Positions 35,433-44,792 are shown, counted from the first letter of the stretch. The stretch: DNA of 64,000 nucleotides from Xanthomonas sp. GPE 39 (GCF_000963005.1 NZ_JZHZ01000007.1:431227-495226), one strand, 5' to 3'. Notes: generated from the sequence alone by a model not told the origin. Program-made: numbers and translations.

Positions 35433-37241
35433 CTATGGCATCAGCAGCGCATGCGCGCTGTAACCGGCATCGACATTGATCGGCATGGTGCCGCCACGAA
35501 CCTGCTCGACGCGCGAGCCGGCGGGCAGACCATCGATCTTGATGTTGACCTGGCCCTCCACTTTGGAGGTGCCGGCTGATTTCCCCAGCAAGGAGGGCCG
35601 GTCGCCGGCAACGGGGGATGCCAGCGCCGAAAAGGGTGTGCCTCGGGAAGGACGGCTGGGCGCGGGGTCCACCGATGCGTGGTCCTCGGCGCCGATGCCG
35701 AGGGCATGACCGACGGACTTGGCCGCATCGACCATCCAACTCAATTTGTCCGACAACCAACTGACGAAATCGCCGAACCACGTCTTGAGCGGCTCCCAGT
35801 GTTCAATGATCGTGTTGGCGATCCAGCCAATCGGACCGAGGCAGGTGAGGATCAGTTCGCCATGCGCCTTGATCCAGTTCCAGAAGCTGTTGAACCAGCC
35901 CTTCACCGTGTCCCAGTTTTCGACGATGAGCCAGGCTGCCGAGGCGATGGCGAGGATGATGCCGAGGGGGTTGGCCATCATGGCGGCGCCAACGGCGCGA
36001 ATGCCACCGGCGACCAGGGCAAAGGCGCTGGACATCAGGCCACTCATGGAAACGGTCGTGGTGGTCAGCAGTGTCCAGCCCGAGCGCAAGAGCGCCAACG
36101 GACCAGTGACCAACTGTGATGCGCCCAGTCCCATGCGTAGCATCGACAGCAGCGCTGCATTACTGGCGACATAGGCTCTGGCTGCCATCCCCAGCAACGC
36201 GATCCCCGCGCGCCCGACGGAGGCGACTAGACCGCCCAGGGCCATGATGGTCTGGGCATTCATCACGACCGCCAAACCGATCAGGGCATTGCGCGGGCCG
36301 CCGACGAAGTCGACCAGCTTGCCAATGCCGTGTCCGAGCGCCAGCACACTGCGGGCCATGCCGCGCCAGTCGATGCTGGACAACCCGCGCCCCAAGTCCT
36401 TGGCGATGCGACCGACCTCGGCGGACACCAGTTTTTTGTTGGCCGCCATCCAGTCGTTGAATCCATCCAGCAGCGGTTTGATCGCCGGCACCAGGTTCTT
36501 GGCAATGATGATCTGGAAACCCTTACTGACGATCTCCAGATCGCGCAGCGATTTGGCGAATTCGCGCGAGCGACCAATGTCTTCCTCGTTCATGACGCCC
36601 TTGAAGCGGGACATGCGCGCCTGTGCTTGTTCGATGCCTTCGCCACCGGCCTCCAGCAGCGGTACGATTTCCTGCCACTTCTTCCCGAACAGCGCCATCC
36701 CCATGCGCGCACGCACGGCGGGATTTTCGTTGCGCACGAAGGCGTCGGCCAGCTCTGGCAGCACGCCCATGCCCGAACGCAACTGACCGGACGCATCGTG
36801 CATGGCGATGCCCAGATGGGTCAGTAGTGCGGCCGCTTCCTTGCCCCGTCCGTTGGCCGCTCGTCCTAGGGTCAGGTTGAGTTTGCCCATGGCCCCTTCC
36901 ATCTGTTCGACCGCCACGCCGTTTTGTTCGGCGACGTACTTCATGCGCTGGAACTGTTCCACGCTCATGCCAGCGCGCGTGGCGCCGTGATGCACGGCCT
37001 CGCCCAACTCGGCATAGGTGTGCACCGCATCCTTGACCTTGGCCAGGCCAAAACCGGCCGCCAGACCGCCGACGATGCCGATGGGCAAGCCAAACTTGCT
37101 CGCCAGACCGGAGGCGGACTTGCCGATATCGGTGAGGTATTTGCGCGCGGCTTGTGCGGGGGCCTCGACCGACTTCAGCGCATGGATGAGGCTTTGCGCA
37201 TTGGCCGACAAAATGGCCTTGAGTTCAAAACGATCAGACAT
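35433..37241 (-). CDS. Tail tape measure protein
   Basis: 602 residues, Ala-rich and helical. Several hydrophobic patches lie in the second half ('GPLALLRSGWTLLTTT', 'VAGGIRAVGAAMMANPLGI'), and Trp-rich repeats ('VENWDTVKGWFNSFWNWI') are typical of tape measures. At about 1.5 Angstrom per residue the tail would be about 90 nm, a short myovirus tail. It follows the frameshifted chaperone pair, the canonical order. Confidence 0.92.
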   Translation of the reverse strand: MSDRFELKAILSANAQSLIHALKSVEAPAQAARKYLTDIGKSASGLASKFGLPIGIVGGLAAGFGLAKVKDAVHTYAELGEAVHHGATRAGMSVEQFQRMKYVAEQNGVAVEQMEGAMGKLNLTLGRAANGRGKEAAALLTHLGIAMHDASGQLRSGMGVLPELADAFVRNENPAVRARMGMALFGKKWQEIVPLLEAGGEGIEQAQARMSRFKGVMNEEDIGRSREFAKSLRDLEIVSKGFQIIIAKNLVPAIKPLLDGFNDWMAANKKLVSAEVGRIAKDLGRGLSSIDWRGMARSVLALGHGIGKLVDFVGGPRNALIGLAVVMNAQTIMALGGLVASVGRAGIALLGMAARAYVASNAALLSMLRMGLGASQLVTGPLALLRSGWTLLTTTTVSMSGLMSSAFALVAGGIRAVGAAMMANPLGIILAIASAAWLIVENWDTVKGWFNSFWNWIKAHGELILTCLGPIGWIANTIIEHWEPLKTWFGDFVSWLSDKLSWMVDAAKSVGHALGIGAEDHASVDPAPSRPSRGTPFSALASPVAGDRPSLLGKSAGTSKVEGQVNIKIDGLPAGSRVEQVRGGTMPINVDAGYSAHALLMP

Positions 37242-37265
37242 GATGGGGCGTGTATTGGGATGGCA

Positions 37266-37738
37266 TCACGGACTGTCCTGCAGGCGCTGGGCGATGCGCT
37301 CGGCGTGTTGGTTCCACAGTTCGAATTCGGCCAGGCTCAAACTCAGGACGTGGCGCGGGGAAGTCTTGAAGAACCAGGCGACTTCGAAGACGCGTTCGGT
37401 GAGTTGCTCACTCGATCCGGCGGTGCTGTGTCTTCCCCGAAAAAACCCAGCACCGCCTGCGTGGCGCGGCCAAAATCACCCAGCGACAGTGCTTTGACGC
37501 TGGACAGTGGAATGGCGGCCAGTCGCGCCACGTAATGGGCGACCACATTCATCCGCACTTCGACGGCAGGCTCTTCCATGCCATTGCCGGGGAGCAGTCG
37601 CATCGGTTGCCCGAGGTCGATCACATCGGCCGTGGTGGGATGGCGCAGGATCAGGCAATCGATTTCTTCGCCGTGTGCGATCACCGCGTAGCTCAGGGGA
37701 AGCGTGAGAGATTCTTGCGTCGAAATTGGATGACTCAT
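37266..37738 (-). CDS. Tail assembly chaperone, -1 frameshift fusion product
   Basis: The 0-frame gene (37343-37738) shifts by -1 at TTTTTTC (37439-37445). It then reads on through 'EQLTERVFEVAWFFKTSPRH' and 'LAEFELWNQHAERIAQRL' to TGA at 37266. The -1 frame is open from the slip site to that stop and has no start of its own. This mirrors lambda G/GT and Mu gp41/gp42. Joined at the expected place, just before the tape measure gene. Confidence 0.85.
37343..37738 (-). CDS. Tail assembly chaperone, short form (Mu gp41-like)
   Basis: 131 residues. 'PLSYAVIAHGEEIDCLILRH' and 'NVVAHYVARLAAIPLSSVKAL' match the phage tail protein E / Mu gp41 family. The last 30 or so residues after the slip site are low-complexity, as usual for a frame read only when slippage fails. 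Starts inside the tail tube stop. Confidence 0.88.
   Translation of the reverse strand: MSHPISTQESLTLPLSYAVIAHGEEIDCLILRHPTTADVIDLGQPMRLLPGNGMEEPAVEVRMNVVAHYVARLAAIPLSSVKALSLGDFGRATQAVLGFFGEDTAPPDRVSNSPNASSKSPGSSRLPRATS
37439..37445 (-). other. Programmed -1 ribosomal frameshift heptamer
   Basis: On the minus strand the heptamer is T TTT TTC in the zero frame, a classical X XXY YYZ slippery site, preceded by GGG and followed by GC-rich sequence able to fold. Confidence 0.8.
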
Positions 37739-38103
37739 TGGTTGTTACTCCATTGTCCCTGGCTTCCCGAGAATTCGATCTCGATCGTGCCCTCAATCGG
37801 TTTGGCTTTTGGCTCGCCACGCACGAAGGCGTTGGAGAGCGTGTAGACGACACCGTTAGCCAGTTCAGCGGTCACGGTGAGGGTGGTGTTGGTGCGCAGG
37901 GTGTTCACCGGGAAATCCGGGGTGAACAGCGCCAGCACCTTGATGTAGGGCTCCAGTGCCGTTTCCTTGAAGCCAGCCGGCCCGGACAGGCCCATGACGG
38001 CCTCGCGCTTAAATTCGGTGAGTGGGATTTCGATGTCGCCGGAGATTTCGAACTGTGCGCCGTCGATCTTGATGAAGCAGATGCCTGCAATGCGTTGTGC
38101 CAT
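37735..38103 (-). CDS. Tail tube protein (Mu gpM-like)
   Basis: 122 residues. 'GDIEIPLTEFKREAVMGLSG' is the signature stretch of Mu-type tube proteins. Polymerises into the inner tube through which DNA passes. 12 bp after the sheath stop and 4-base overlap with the chaperone gene. Confidence 0.9.
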   Translation of the reverse strand: MAQRIAGICFIKIDGAQFEISGDIEIPLTEFKREAVMGLSGPAGFKETALEPYIKVLALFTPDFPVNTLRTNTTLTVTAELANGVVYTLSNAFVRGEPKAKPIEGTIEIEFSGSQGQWSNNQ

Positions 38104-38115
38104 GGCTGAATCCTG

Positions 38116-39681
38116 TCAGTTCACGATCTGGTTGGTCGGGTACTGCAGGCGGAACTGGTTCAGCACCGCGAACACCCGCAATTGATTGACGTAGTCCGGC
38201 GGGAACAGCACATTGATGCGGTTGGTATCGCGGGGATCACGCTCGACGATCAGGTGCTGTTTGAAGGTGTCCAGGTTCTCGACGATGCCCAGGTATTCCA
38301 TCTGGCCGTAGATGGCGCATAGCTCGCCCTTGATCACCGCCGGGGTCACGATGGCCTGGCCTGCGGCGAAGCGGGTGCCGTCATCGGCCAACTTGTGCCT
38401 GGGGTACTTGGAGGTGATCACGCTCTTGAGCGCACGTAGCACATAGACCGAGGTGTGCAGGGTTTCCGAATCCAGATAGCTGCTATCGGGGGCGCCGAAG
38501 CTGTTTTTCTGGTAGGTGGTGATGGCGCGCTCTATCCGAAGCTGGCCACCAGAAACGAAGCTGGTGGCGATCCCGAAGTTGAGTAGCGCCTGCCTGTCCT
38601 CGAACAAAAAGCGGTTGCCCGCACGCGGTGCAAGCAGTCCCAGCAACGGTGTGGTCTGCGTTGGGCGCGCAGGATCGGCTGCGATGTCCACGGCATTGGC
38701 GCCACCGTAAGCGGCTGCGTATTCCCAGCAGGGATTGGGGCAATCGGCATCGATGGCAGCGAGGGTGTGGTGCTGGTCGTTGCGGGTTATGCCGAAGGCG
38801 ACCAGATTGCTGAGCGTGCCGCGCAGGGCGCTATAGGCATGGCCATAGATCTGCTTGGCGTAGGACCAACGGCCGGTGATGTCGTCCAGTTCCAGTTGCA
38901 AGTCAGTCAGTGCTAGTGCATTGGCATAGGGGTGGATGATGAAGTCGTAGGTGTCATCGCCCATGCCGGGGATGGCGGTGGTGACCATCGACGGATCGGT
39001 TAATCCACCGGACAGTGTCGGGCCGGAATAGGCCAGGCTCACCCCCGCCGGTACGCTTTCCCCGGCACTCCAGCCCAGGAAGGAGTCGAGGATGGTGATG
39101 TCATTAGCGCTTTGCCCGCTCCACTTGCTGCCGAGCATGACCACGGCCGAGCTTTCGACAATGGATGGCATCGGGTGTATGGCATCGGAGTTCTCGCCGA
39201 TCCAGGCGGTCAACGGCAGGTCTGCGGTGGCATTGATCCTGCTGACCATGTTGGTGGCAATGTCGGTGGTGCTATCTCCCATCTGGACGCCGACACTGAC
39301 GCGCTGACCGGCGATGTACAGGGCGATGGCCCCTGGTGCAGTGGCCTGGCCGTTGATGACGATGGTACCCATGGCCGGGGTGGACGCCGGGTCGTCCCGC
39401 ACCCCAATGCACCACAGGTTGCACGAACCGGCATCCTGCAAGCGATAGAAGGCCACCATGCGCGCCAGCATCGAACCCTGGCCGAACAGGACCATGGCCG
39501 ACTTCGGATCGGTGACCAAGACGGCTGTGTTCGGTGTCGCCGTTCCCGAGTACAACATCTGACCGATCAGCAACGTATTCAGTGCTTGCCCGCCCAGATT
39601 GGCCTGACTGTTGTCCATCTCCGCATAGAACAGCGGCACGCGCTGGTTGGAGGGGATGTGTTCGAAAGAAATGCCGCTCAT
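38116..39681 (-). CDS. Contractile tail sheath protein (Mu gpL-like)
   Basis: 521 residues, normal for Mu-type sheaths. 'ISFEHIPSNQRVPLFYAEMD' is the family N-terminus, and 'LPVTLFG'-type core strands are replaced by 'VLFGQGSMLARMVAFYRLQD'. The C-terminal 'PRDTNRINVLFPPDYVNQLR' joins the sheath handshake. Shows that the phage is a myovirus. Confidence 0.92.
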   Translation of the reverse strand: MSGISFEHIPSNQRVPLFYAEMDNSQANLGGQALNTLLIGQMLYSGTATPNTAVLVTDPKSAMVLFGQGSMLARMVAFYRLQDAGSCNLWCIGVRDDPASTPAMGTIVINGQATAPGAIALYIAGQRVSVGVQMGDSTTDIATNMVSRINATADLPLTAWIGENSDAIHPMPSIVESSAVVMLGSKWSGQSANDITILDSFLGWSAGESVPAGVSLAYSGPTLSGGLTDPSMVTTAIPGMGDDTYDFIIHPYANALALTDLQLELDDITGRWSYAKQIYGHAYSALRGTLSNLVAFGITRNDQHHTLAAIDADCPNPCWEYAAAYGGANAVDIAADPARPTQTTPLLGLLAPRAGNRFLFEDRQALLNFGIATSFVSGGQLRIERAITTYQKNSFGAPDSSYLDSETLHTSVYVLRALKSVITSKYPRHKLADDGTRFAAGQAIVTPAVIKGELCAIYGQMEYLGIVENLDTFKQHLIVERDPRDTNRINVLFPPDYVNQLRVFAVLNQFRLQYPTNQIVN

Positions 39682-39983
39682 GTCGTCCTCTGAGAAGCGC
39701 TGGCCGCATCAGCGGTGGCCGGTGGTGGTGGAGTGTTAGTCGATACCGCAGTGGGTGAGGGAGCGACTGAAGTAGGCGCAGCAGCGGTCGTTGCAGCGGC
39801 GCTCTTTGCCGCATCGCCTGCTGGCGCGAGCGTTGGCGGTGTTTCGCTCAGCGTGATGTCGCCCTCGTGCAGTCGGCGTTGCCAGTATTGGGTCACCGGG
39901 CCGATGTTTTGGCCTGTCGCCGGCAGTAGGGTGCGTGTGCCTGGGATGGGCACTGAGCGGCCCGGTTTGGGAATGGCGTACAT
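39678..39983 (-). CDS. DUF2635 tail protein (Mu gp38-like) with extended low-complexity tail
   Basis: 101 residues from ATG 39983. The first 45 ('IPKPGRSVPIPGTRTLLPAT', 'TQYWQRRLHEGDI') are a complete DUF2635. The remaining 56 are an Ala/Thr/Pro/Ser extension including PPPP, not usual for this 60-residue family. Overlaps the sheath gene by 4 bases. Confidence 0.85.
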   Translation of the reverse strand: MYAIPKPGRSVPIPGTRTLLPATGQNIGPVTQYWQRRLHEGDITLSETPPTLAPAGDAAKSAAATTAAAPTSVAPSPTAVSTNTPPPPATADAASASQRTT

Positions 39984-40067
39984 ATTTGGCTCCAATGCAA
40001 AGTGCCCGCGACGACCTGCAGCCGTGGCGGGCGGTGATGAACAACGTTGCAGACCTTTGCGATCAGC

Positions 40068-40751
40068 TCACGGAACGGAAAGGTTGAATTCCACGCGCCC
40101 ATCCGGACCGCGCTCACGCGGTGCGCGCACGGTGGACTGTGCGAGATCGCTGTTGGGGTTGGTCGGATAGGTGGCGGTGGGATCGAAGATGGGCGTGCCG
40201 ACGTCGACTTCGAGGTTGACGGCGGAGCCGGGTAACCATTGGCCTTGAGCATCCTCGGTGCCGAAGGTGGGCAAGGTGCTCAATGCACCAGCTTCCCAAC
40301 CATCGCTGGCACCAATCCACATGTGCGCGCCGAATTCGAACTGATACCAAAGTCGGGCGCGATCCATCGCCAGCAAGCTACCGCCCTCATAGAAGATGCC
40401 GTTGTAATCGGTGGCTGGATTGACGGTGTTGACGGGGCCGGGTATCCAGCCAAGCAGGGCACGCCAAATTTCGGCTCGGATGGCATGCACACCGTCGCAG
40501 GCATGTTGTCCCTTTTCGTCGGTCCGGTTATCCAGTGCCACGATCACGCCGAAGCTGTCGGTCATGTCCTGTCCGACGGCGTTGAGGGCCGTCGGAGGTT
40601 CGGGCCTGTCGTCCAGCGGAATCACAAAGGCGCACGGGACCGGCAGTGCGCTGGCTTCTTGCACCGGCTTGAATTGGGCAGCGCCGGCCACCCGGCCACT
40701 AAACGATGGGCACAGCGCGCGCAATTGCGCGACGATGCGTTCGAGCTGCAT
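40068..40751 (-). CDS. Tail terminator-like protein (Mu gp37 position)
   Basis: 227 residues. 'LERIVAQLRALCPSFSGRVA' and 'VPCAFVIPLDDRPEPPT' fit the gp37-like tail terminator family, which caps the tail at the neck. An insertion-like C-terminal part is Pro/Thr-rich. 14 bp after the gp10-like gene. Confidence 0.75.
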   Translation of the reverse strand: MQLERIVAQLRALCPSFSGRVAGAAQFKPVQEASALPVPCAFVIPLDDRPEPPTALNAVGQDMTDSFGVIVALDNRTDEKGQHACDGVHAIRAEIWRALLGWIPGPVNTVNPATDYNGIFYEGGSLLAMDRARLWYQFEFGAHMWIGASDGWEAGALSTLPTFGTEDAQGQWLPGSAVNLEVDVGTPIFDPTATYPTNPNSDLAQSTVRAPRERGPDGRVEFNLSVP

Positions 40752-40765
40752 GGCGTCTGCGTGTC

Positions 40766-41203
40766 TCAGCGAGGACGCAGCGCCTGGCGCAGCGCATCAC
40801 GCACTTGTTCGCGGATCTGGTTGCCGCGATTGGCCAGGGCGGTGGTCATGAAGTTGCCGCGCGCGCGGATGTTGCGTGTCGTGCTGCCATAGAACAGCAC
40901 GGCCGGGTAATAAAAGTTGCCGGGGATGGCACGCACGCCCACCTTGATCCAGCCGCCCTTGGAGCCCTTGCCGATGACGCCAATCGCGCGACGCATGGCG
41001 CCTGTCACTTGGCCGGGAAATTCGCCAGGTTCGGAGACCACCCGTGCTGACACCAGGGTGCGCGCCTCCTTGCGCACGACGGCTGCGCCCTTGACCAAGG
41101 CACGGCGCATGGCCTTGCGGTCGTAATCGATTGTGCGATGGAATTTCAAACCGACGTACAGCTGTATGCCGGCGATCTGTCCCTGTGTACTGTCGTGTTC
41201 CAT
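40766..41203 (-). CDS. Head-tail joining protein (HK97 gp10-like)
   Basis: 145 residues from ATG 41203. Arg/Ala-rich with 'RALVKGAAVVRKEARTLVS' and 'YPAVLFYGSTTRNIRARGNF', the pattern of small basic neck proteins. Position between head closure and tail terminator fits. Confidence 0.7.
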   Translation of the reverse strand: MEHDSTQGQIAGIQLYVGLKFHRTIDYDRKAMRRALVKGAAVVRKEARTLVSARVVSEPGEFPGQVTGAMRRAIGVIGKGSKGGWIKVGVRAIPGNFYYPAVLFYGSTTRNIRARGNFMTTALANRGNQIREQVRDALRQALRPR

Positions 41204-41211
41204 GGTCGTTC

Positions 41212-41601
41212 TCAGGCAATGGGAGCGCCAAGCACCATCGCATCGATGGCGCCCAGGTCCTTGGTGGTGATGCGGATGAAAAGGTCCGCATCCTGGAAAT
41301 TTTGTGCATCGAGGATGCGATAGCGATGCCGGTGGTACTCGATCACCCGGTCTTGCGAAAAGTAATCCGCTGTCGTTTCGGCGCCGTAGCGCACCCAAAA
41401 ATAGTGGGTGGGCTCTTCGGCGGTGGTGACTCCCATGCGTGATGCGATTCCGCGAATGGGCTCGACTTTGGCCCAACGGCTAATCGCCGCATCGAAGAGC
41501 GCGTCGATGTTGAAGTTGATGCTCGGCGCGTCTGTCCAGCGGTAGATCACGATGCGCCGATTGAGTTCTCCGGTATCGGGGAGTAGGAGGGCTTCACTCA
41601 T
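41212..41601 (-). CDS. Head closure / head-tail adaptor protein
   Basis: 129 residues, beta-rich. 'ELNRRIVIYRWTDAP' start and 'YRILDAQNFQDADLFIRITT' end are typical of phage head closure (gpFII / SPP1 gp16-like) proteins. ATGA overlap with the connector gene. Confidence 0.75.
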   Translation of the reverse strand: MSEALLLPDTGELNRRIVIYRWTDAPSINFNIDALFDAAISRWAKVEPIRGIASRMGVTTAEEPTHYFWVRYGAETTADYFSQDRVIEYHRHRYRILDAQNFQDADLFIRITTKDLGAIDAMVLGAPIA

Positions 41602-42239
41602 AGCAAGACAATTCGGTAAGGGTCCAACAGCGCATCCACGTAGGGCAGCTTGCTCATATTTCCGCGCGTAAATGCCACCTCGCCACGCTGGTTGTAGAGG
41701 CTGTCCACACGCAACTTGATCCAGTGTTTGATGCCCTCTGGCACCTGGGTGGAGTCCGCGTAGCCGGCGAGGAACTGGACATTGACCGCGCCGATCTGCG
41801 GCAGGGTCGGTTGCCAGGTCTGGCCGAAGATCGGTGTGATGCGTGTCAGATCATCGGTGGAGGTCACCACGTAGTCCGTGGGCGGCAGCGTGACGAGATT
41901 ACGATTCATGTCTTGGTAGACGATCGACGTCACGGCTTGCACTGGCCCCTTCGCAATGAGGATGGCGTGTTCGGGGATGGAGTAAGTCGTACCTGCCGGC
42001 ACGCCAATCAGGCTCGGACCTGGGAAAGCGTCCAGCACCAGATTCCAGGTGGCCGAGAGCAACTGACGGTTGGTCAGTGTCTCGGCCATCTGCCTGGCAC
42101 TGCTGATGAGTGCCAGGATGAGCGCGTCGTCCTCAGCGACGTCCACGCGCAGGTGCAGTTTGACTTGCGCCAGTGAGACCGGCTCGGCGATGCCCGTGAA
42201 GGCATCCACCGCCGGTGGTGTCACCAGATGGAATGGCAT
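41598..42239 (-). CDS. Head-tail connector (phiE125 gp8 / HK97 gp6-like)
   Basis: 213 residues. 'SLAQVKLHLRVDVAEDDALI' followed by 'ISSARQMAETLTNRQLL' is the hallmark of gp6-like connectors that form the ring below the portal. Starts on the last base of the preceding stop codon. Confidence 0.9.
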   Translation of the reverse strand: MPFHLVTPPAVDAFTGIAEPVSLAQVKLHLRVDVAEDDALILALISSARQMAETLTNRQLLSATWNLVLDAFPGPSLIGVPAGTTYSIPEHAILIAKGPVQAVTSIVYQDMNRNLVTLPPTDYVVTSTDDLTRITPIFGQTWQPTLPQIGAVNVQFLAGYADSTQVPEGIKHWIKLRVDSLYNQRGEVAFTRGNMSKLPYVDALLDPYRIVLL

Positions 42240-42841
42240 CAGCCTGGGGTGTCAGTGCTTGCCGAGGCGGTATCCGGTGGCGTGGTCGCAGGCAGATCGG
42301 TCGGTGCAGTTGCAGGGACCTGCGGTGCGGTCGTTGGTGCATCCGTCGCTTGCGCGTTGACCGTTGCAGACACTGCCACATCGGCGGTGACACACGCGGT
42401 GTCGGTTGCAGCCGTGGGCGTCGTGTTGGCGATTGCCGTCGGGTTCGCAACCGCGGTGGAGTCAGCACAAGGGGTTGTCGCCGAGGTGGGCGCAATGGTG
42501 ATTGGGTCATTGGCTGCGGTCGTGCCGACGGTACCGACAATGCCGGTGGCAGTGGTGCCACTGTCAGCGGCTTGGCCCGGCGTTGCTGCGCTGGTCTGTG
42601 CGGAGGTGTCGGTGTCGCTGGTGGGTTGCTGCACCGATCCCTGCGCGAGGCTTTGGTCGGTCTGTGGGGTGTCGGTGCGTGTGGCGGTGACATCGATCAC
42701 CACGATCTGAGCGTGTCCGGCTTCGACGTGGGCGAGGGTTTCGTCATTGGCAGGATAGGTCTGGCCCTTGGCGTACTTGACGCATTGCACGCCTGCACCG
42801 TTGACGTGGAAGAAGTCGGCGAAATAGCGGATGAGATCCAT
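42239..42841 (-). CDS. Virion-region protein with Ala/Thr/Asp-rich mucin-like tail
   Basis: 200 residues from ATG 42841. Residues 1-50 are globular ('YFADFFHVNGAGVQCVKYAK', 'HVEAGHAQIVVID'). Residues 55-200 are almost only Ala, Thr, Pro, Asp, Val and Ser in irregular repeats with a few Cys. It lies between the connector and the capsid-side gene. The N-terminal part resembles small phage proteins between capsid and connector genes; the tail is an expansion like that in the DUF2635 gene. Confidence 0.65.
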   Translation of the reverse strand: MDLIRYFADFFHVNGAGVQCVKYAKGQTYPANDETLAHVEAGHAQIVVIDVTATRTDTPQTDQSLAQGSVQQPTSDTDTSAQTSAATPGQAADSGTTATGIVGTVGTTAANDPITIAPTSATTPCADSTAVANPTAIANTTPTAATDTACVTADVAVSATVNAQATDAPTTAPQVPATAPTDLPATTPPDTASASTDTPG

Positions 42842-42906
42842 GGAAAAACTCCTTTGATGAGGGTGGAGCGGTTGGGGAAACGGTGTGGATGAGGGCTGAT
42901 CCAAGA

Positions 42907-43362
42907 TCAGCCGGTGATCTGCAATACGGATGCAGCGTTGAGAGCGCTGGCAGGTTCGAAACGTGGATTGATGCCCAGCAGCAGACCAGCGATGGTGCCG
43001 ACGGAGGAGAGCGTGATTTGCAATTGCACGAAGGCGTAGCCGTTGTTGGTGTCGAGTTCATCGACCGAGCAATCGATCAGCGCCTGCAGGTTGGCCGCAT
43101 TGCCGATGGTGATCGGCGTCAGCGCTTTGGCTTGGCCATTGGCGGCAGTGATGAGTTTGGCGTTGGTGCCTGTGGCGTCGAGTGCTTGCAATAGCTGTGC
43201 GTTCAGCACGCCGCCTACGTTGGCACCGATCACGATCAATGCCAGCAGGCGATGGACGTTGCTGACAGCGATCCAGTCGGTTTGCGCAGTATTGGCGTTG
43301 ACGGGGCTCGTGCTGCCCACAATGGCCAATTGCTCCGACCCCTTGGTATTGGGAAAACCCAT
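42907..43362 (-). CDS. Head-region protein of unknown function
   Basis: 151 residues from ATG 43362 behind AAGGACATTCC. It has beta-rich stretches ('HRLLALIVIGANVGGVLNAQ', 'YAFVQLQITLSSVGTIAGLL'). Its position directly after the major capsid gene suggests a decoration or head-completion protein, without sequence proof. Confidence 0.6.
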   Translation of the reverse strand: MGFPNTKGSEQLAIVGSTSPVNANTAQTDWIAVSNVHRLLALIVIGANVGGVLNAQLLQALDATGTNAKLITAANGQAKALTPITIGNAANLQALIDCSVDELDTNNGYAFVQLQITLSSVGTIAGLLLGINPRFEPASALNAASVLQITG

Positions 43363-43390
43363 GGAATGTCCTTGTGTGTGTGATGTGGGT

Positions 43391-44776
43391 TCAGCGCGCG
43401 CCGAGCTGGACAAAAGGCGAGAGCGTGGCTACGCCCTTGGCGGGTGCGACGGCCTGTGCGATCTTGCTTTGCCCATCCATGCGGAAGGTCGTGCGGAAGG
43501 CCACCGCATCGGCATCGAAGTACAGATGCATGCTGGTGGCGCTCTGCAGGCCGCCGGCCTTGGTGATCGTCTGGTAGTACCGCAGGTCTACCAGCAGCAC
43601 GTCACCTTGACTGGAGAGTGGGGCAGGGTGCTGGGAGAAGATCACCGGCATTCCCAGCAAGGTATTGCGCTGCACCTGTGTGAGCGAGCCGCCGAGGTTG
43701 ATCTGGTAGCCAATGGGCATGAATGCCGGCATGCCGTTCCAGGTGATGCCGTAGAGCTTGGCTTGGACCGACTTGTTGATGATCCATACGCCCCTGTTCT
43801 CAGAGCCAGGCATGAAGCGCGACTGCATGTTGAGCAGGTTCTCCAGCGACAACGTCTGGCTGGCCTGATTCTGATCCTTGGGCACGGTGATCACCGCGCC
43901 GGACTGGAAGGCGCCCAGCGGAACGCCATCGCCTTGTCCGTTGAGGATGGCCTCGTTGGTCTTCCAGCGGATGCGTTCGGCGATTTGCTGTGGCAGATAG
44001 GAGGTCAGTGCGTTGGTGTCCTCCAGCAACTCGGAGGTGATCGGCACCAGTGTCATGAGCTTTTTGAGTCGCAGGGTGGTCAGGCCCAGTTGCGGCTTGG
44101 TCGCCTGGGCCACCGACGCTTCACCTTGCCAATAGGCCCGCACGCCGTTCGATCCCCACGGCGTGGTCTCATCCCGAGGAAAGGCGATGCTGTTGCCGGA
44201 GATCTCGACGTTGTCGGTCATGGGCAGCAGACCGTCCTCGCCTAGCGAGAGGGTGAAGATGTCCTGGGAAAACTGCGGCGGTATGGCAAAGCCGCCGTCC
44301 ACGCCGGCCGATTCATTGGCTGCCAGTCCGGGAGCGACGGCGCCGATTCCGGACCCCACCAGCAGCCGCTCGTCGACCATGCCGCCTGAGCGACGTGCGC
44401 TCTCGGCTTGTCGCACGGATTTGAGGAATTCACCGACGCTGGCAAAGCCGCGACGTGGGTCGAGTTCTCGGTTGTCGCTGACGCTGATGATGCTCGCGCC
44501 GGCCGGCATGCTGACGGCAGCAGGAGACGGCGACGCGGCGGCGCTTGATGCCAACGCCACCGCGACGCTGGCCGAGCGTGCTTCATCGGCTACCAGGCTC
44601 ATCTCCCGGTCGATGGCGGCAGACGCTGTTTCGATCTGCGCGCGTAGTGCGTCGAAGTGGCTGACCTCTTCGACCGTCAGATCGCGGTTCTCGGCGGCGG
44701 CGCCTTCGGTCAAGGCGCGGGCTTCCTTGACGAGCTTGGCCTTCTTGGCCTGAAGTTCTCGTAGGTGTTTGCTCAT
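43391..44776 (-). CDS. Major capsid protein, HK97 family
   Basis: 461 residues. The N-terminal 110 or so residues are a coiled-coil scaffolding (delta) domain ('LRELQAKKAKLVKEARAL', 'HFDALRAQIETASAAIDREM'), normally removed by the protease encoded upstream. The HK97 fold follows ('PQFSQDIFTLSLGEDGLLPM', 'LVPITSELLEDTNALTSYLP'). Two intrinsic terminators lie just upstream, so it probably has its own promoter or antitermination. Confidence 0.93.
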   Translation of the reverse strand: MSKHLRELQAKKAKLVKEARALTEGAAAENRDLTVEEVSHFDALRAQIETASAAIDREMSLVADEARSASVAVALASSAAASPSPAAVSMPAGASIISVSDNRELDPRRGFASVGEFLKSVRQAESARRSGGMVDERLLVGSGIGAVAPGLAANESAGVDGGFAIPPQFSQDIFTLSLGEDGLLPMTDNVEISGNSIAFPRDETTPWGSNGVRAYWQGEASVAQATKPQLGLTTLRLKKLMTLVPITSELLEDTNALTSYLPQQIAERIRWKTNEAILNGQGDGVPLGAFQSGAVITVPKDQNQASQTLSLENLLNMQSRFMPGSENRGVWIINKSVQAKLYGITWNGMPAFMPIGYQINLGGSLTQVQRNTLLGMPVIFSQHPAPLSSQGDVLLVDLRYYQTITKAGGLQSATSMHLYFDADAVAFRTTFRMDGQSKIAQAVAPAKGVATLSPFVQLGAR

Positions 44777-44792
44777 TGCGGGTTCTCCAAAT

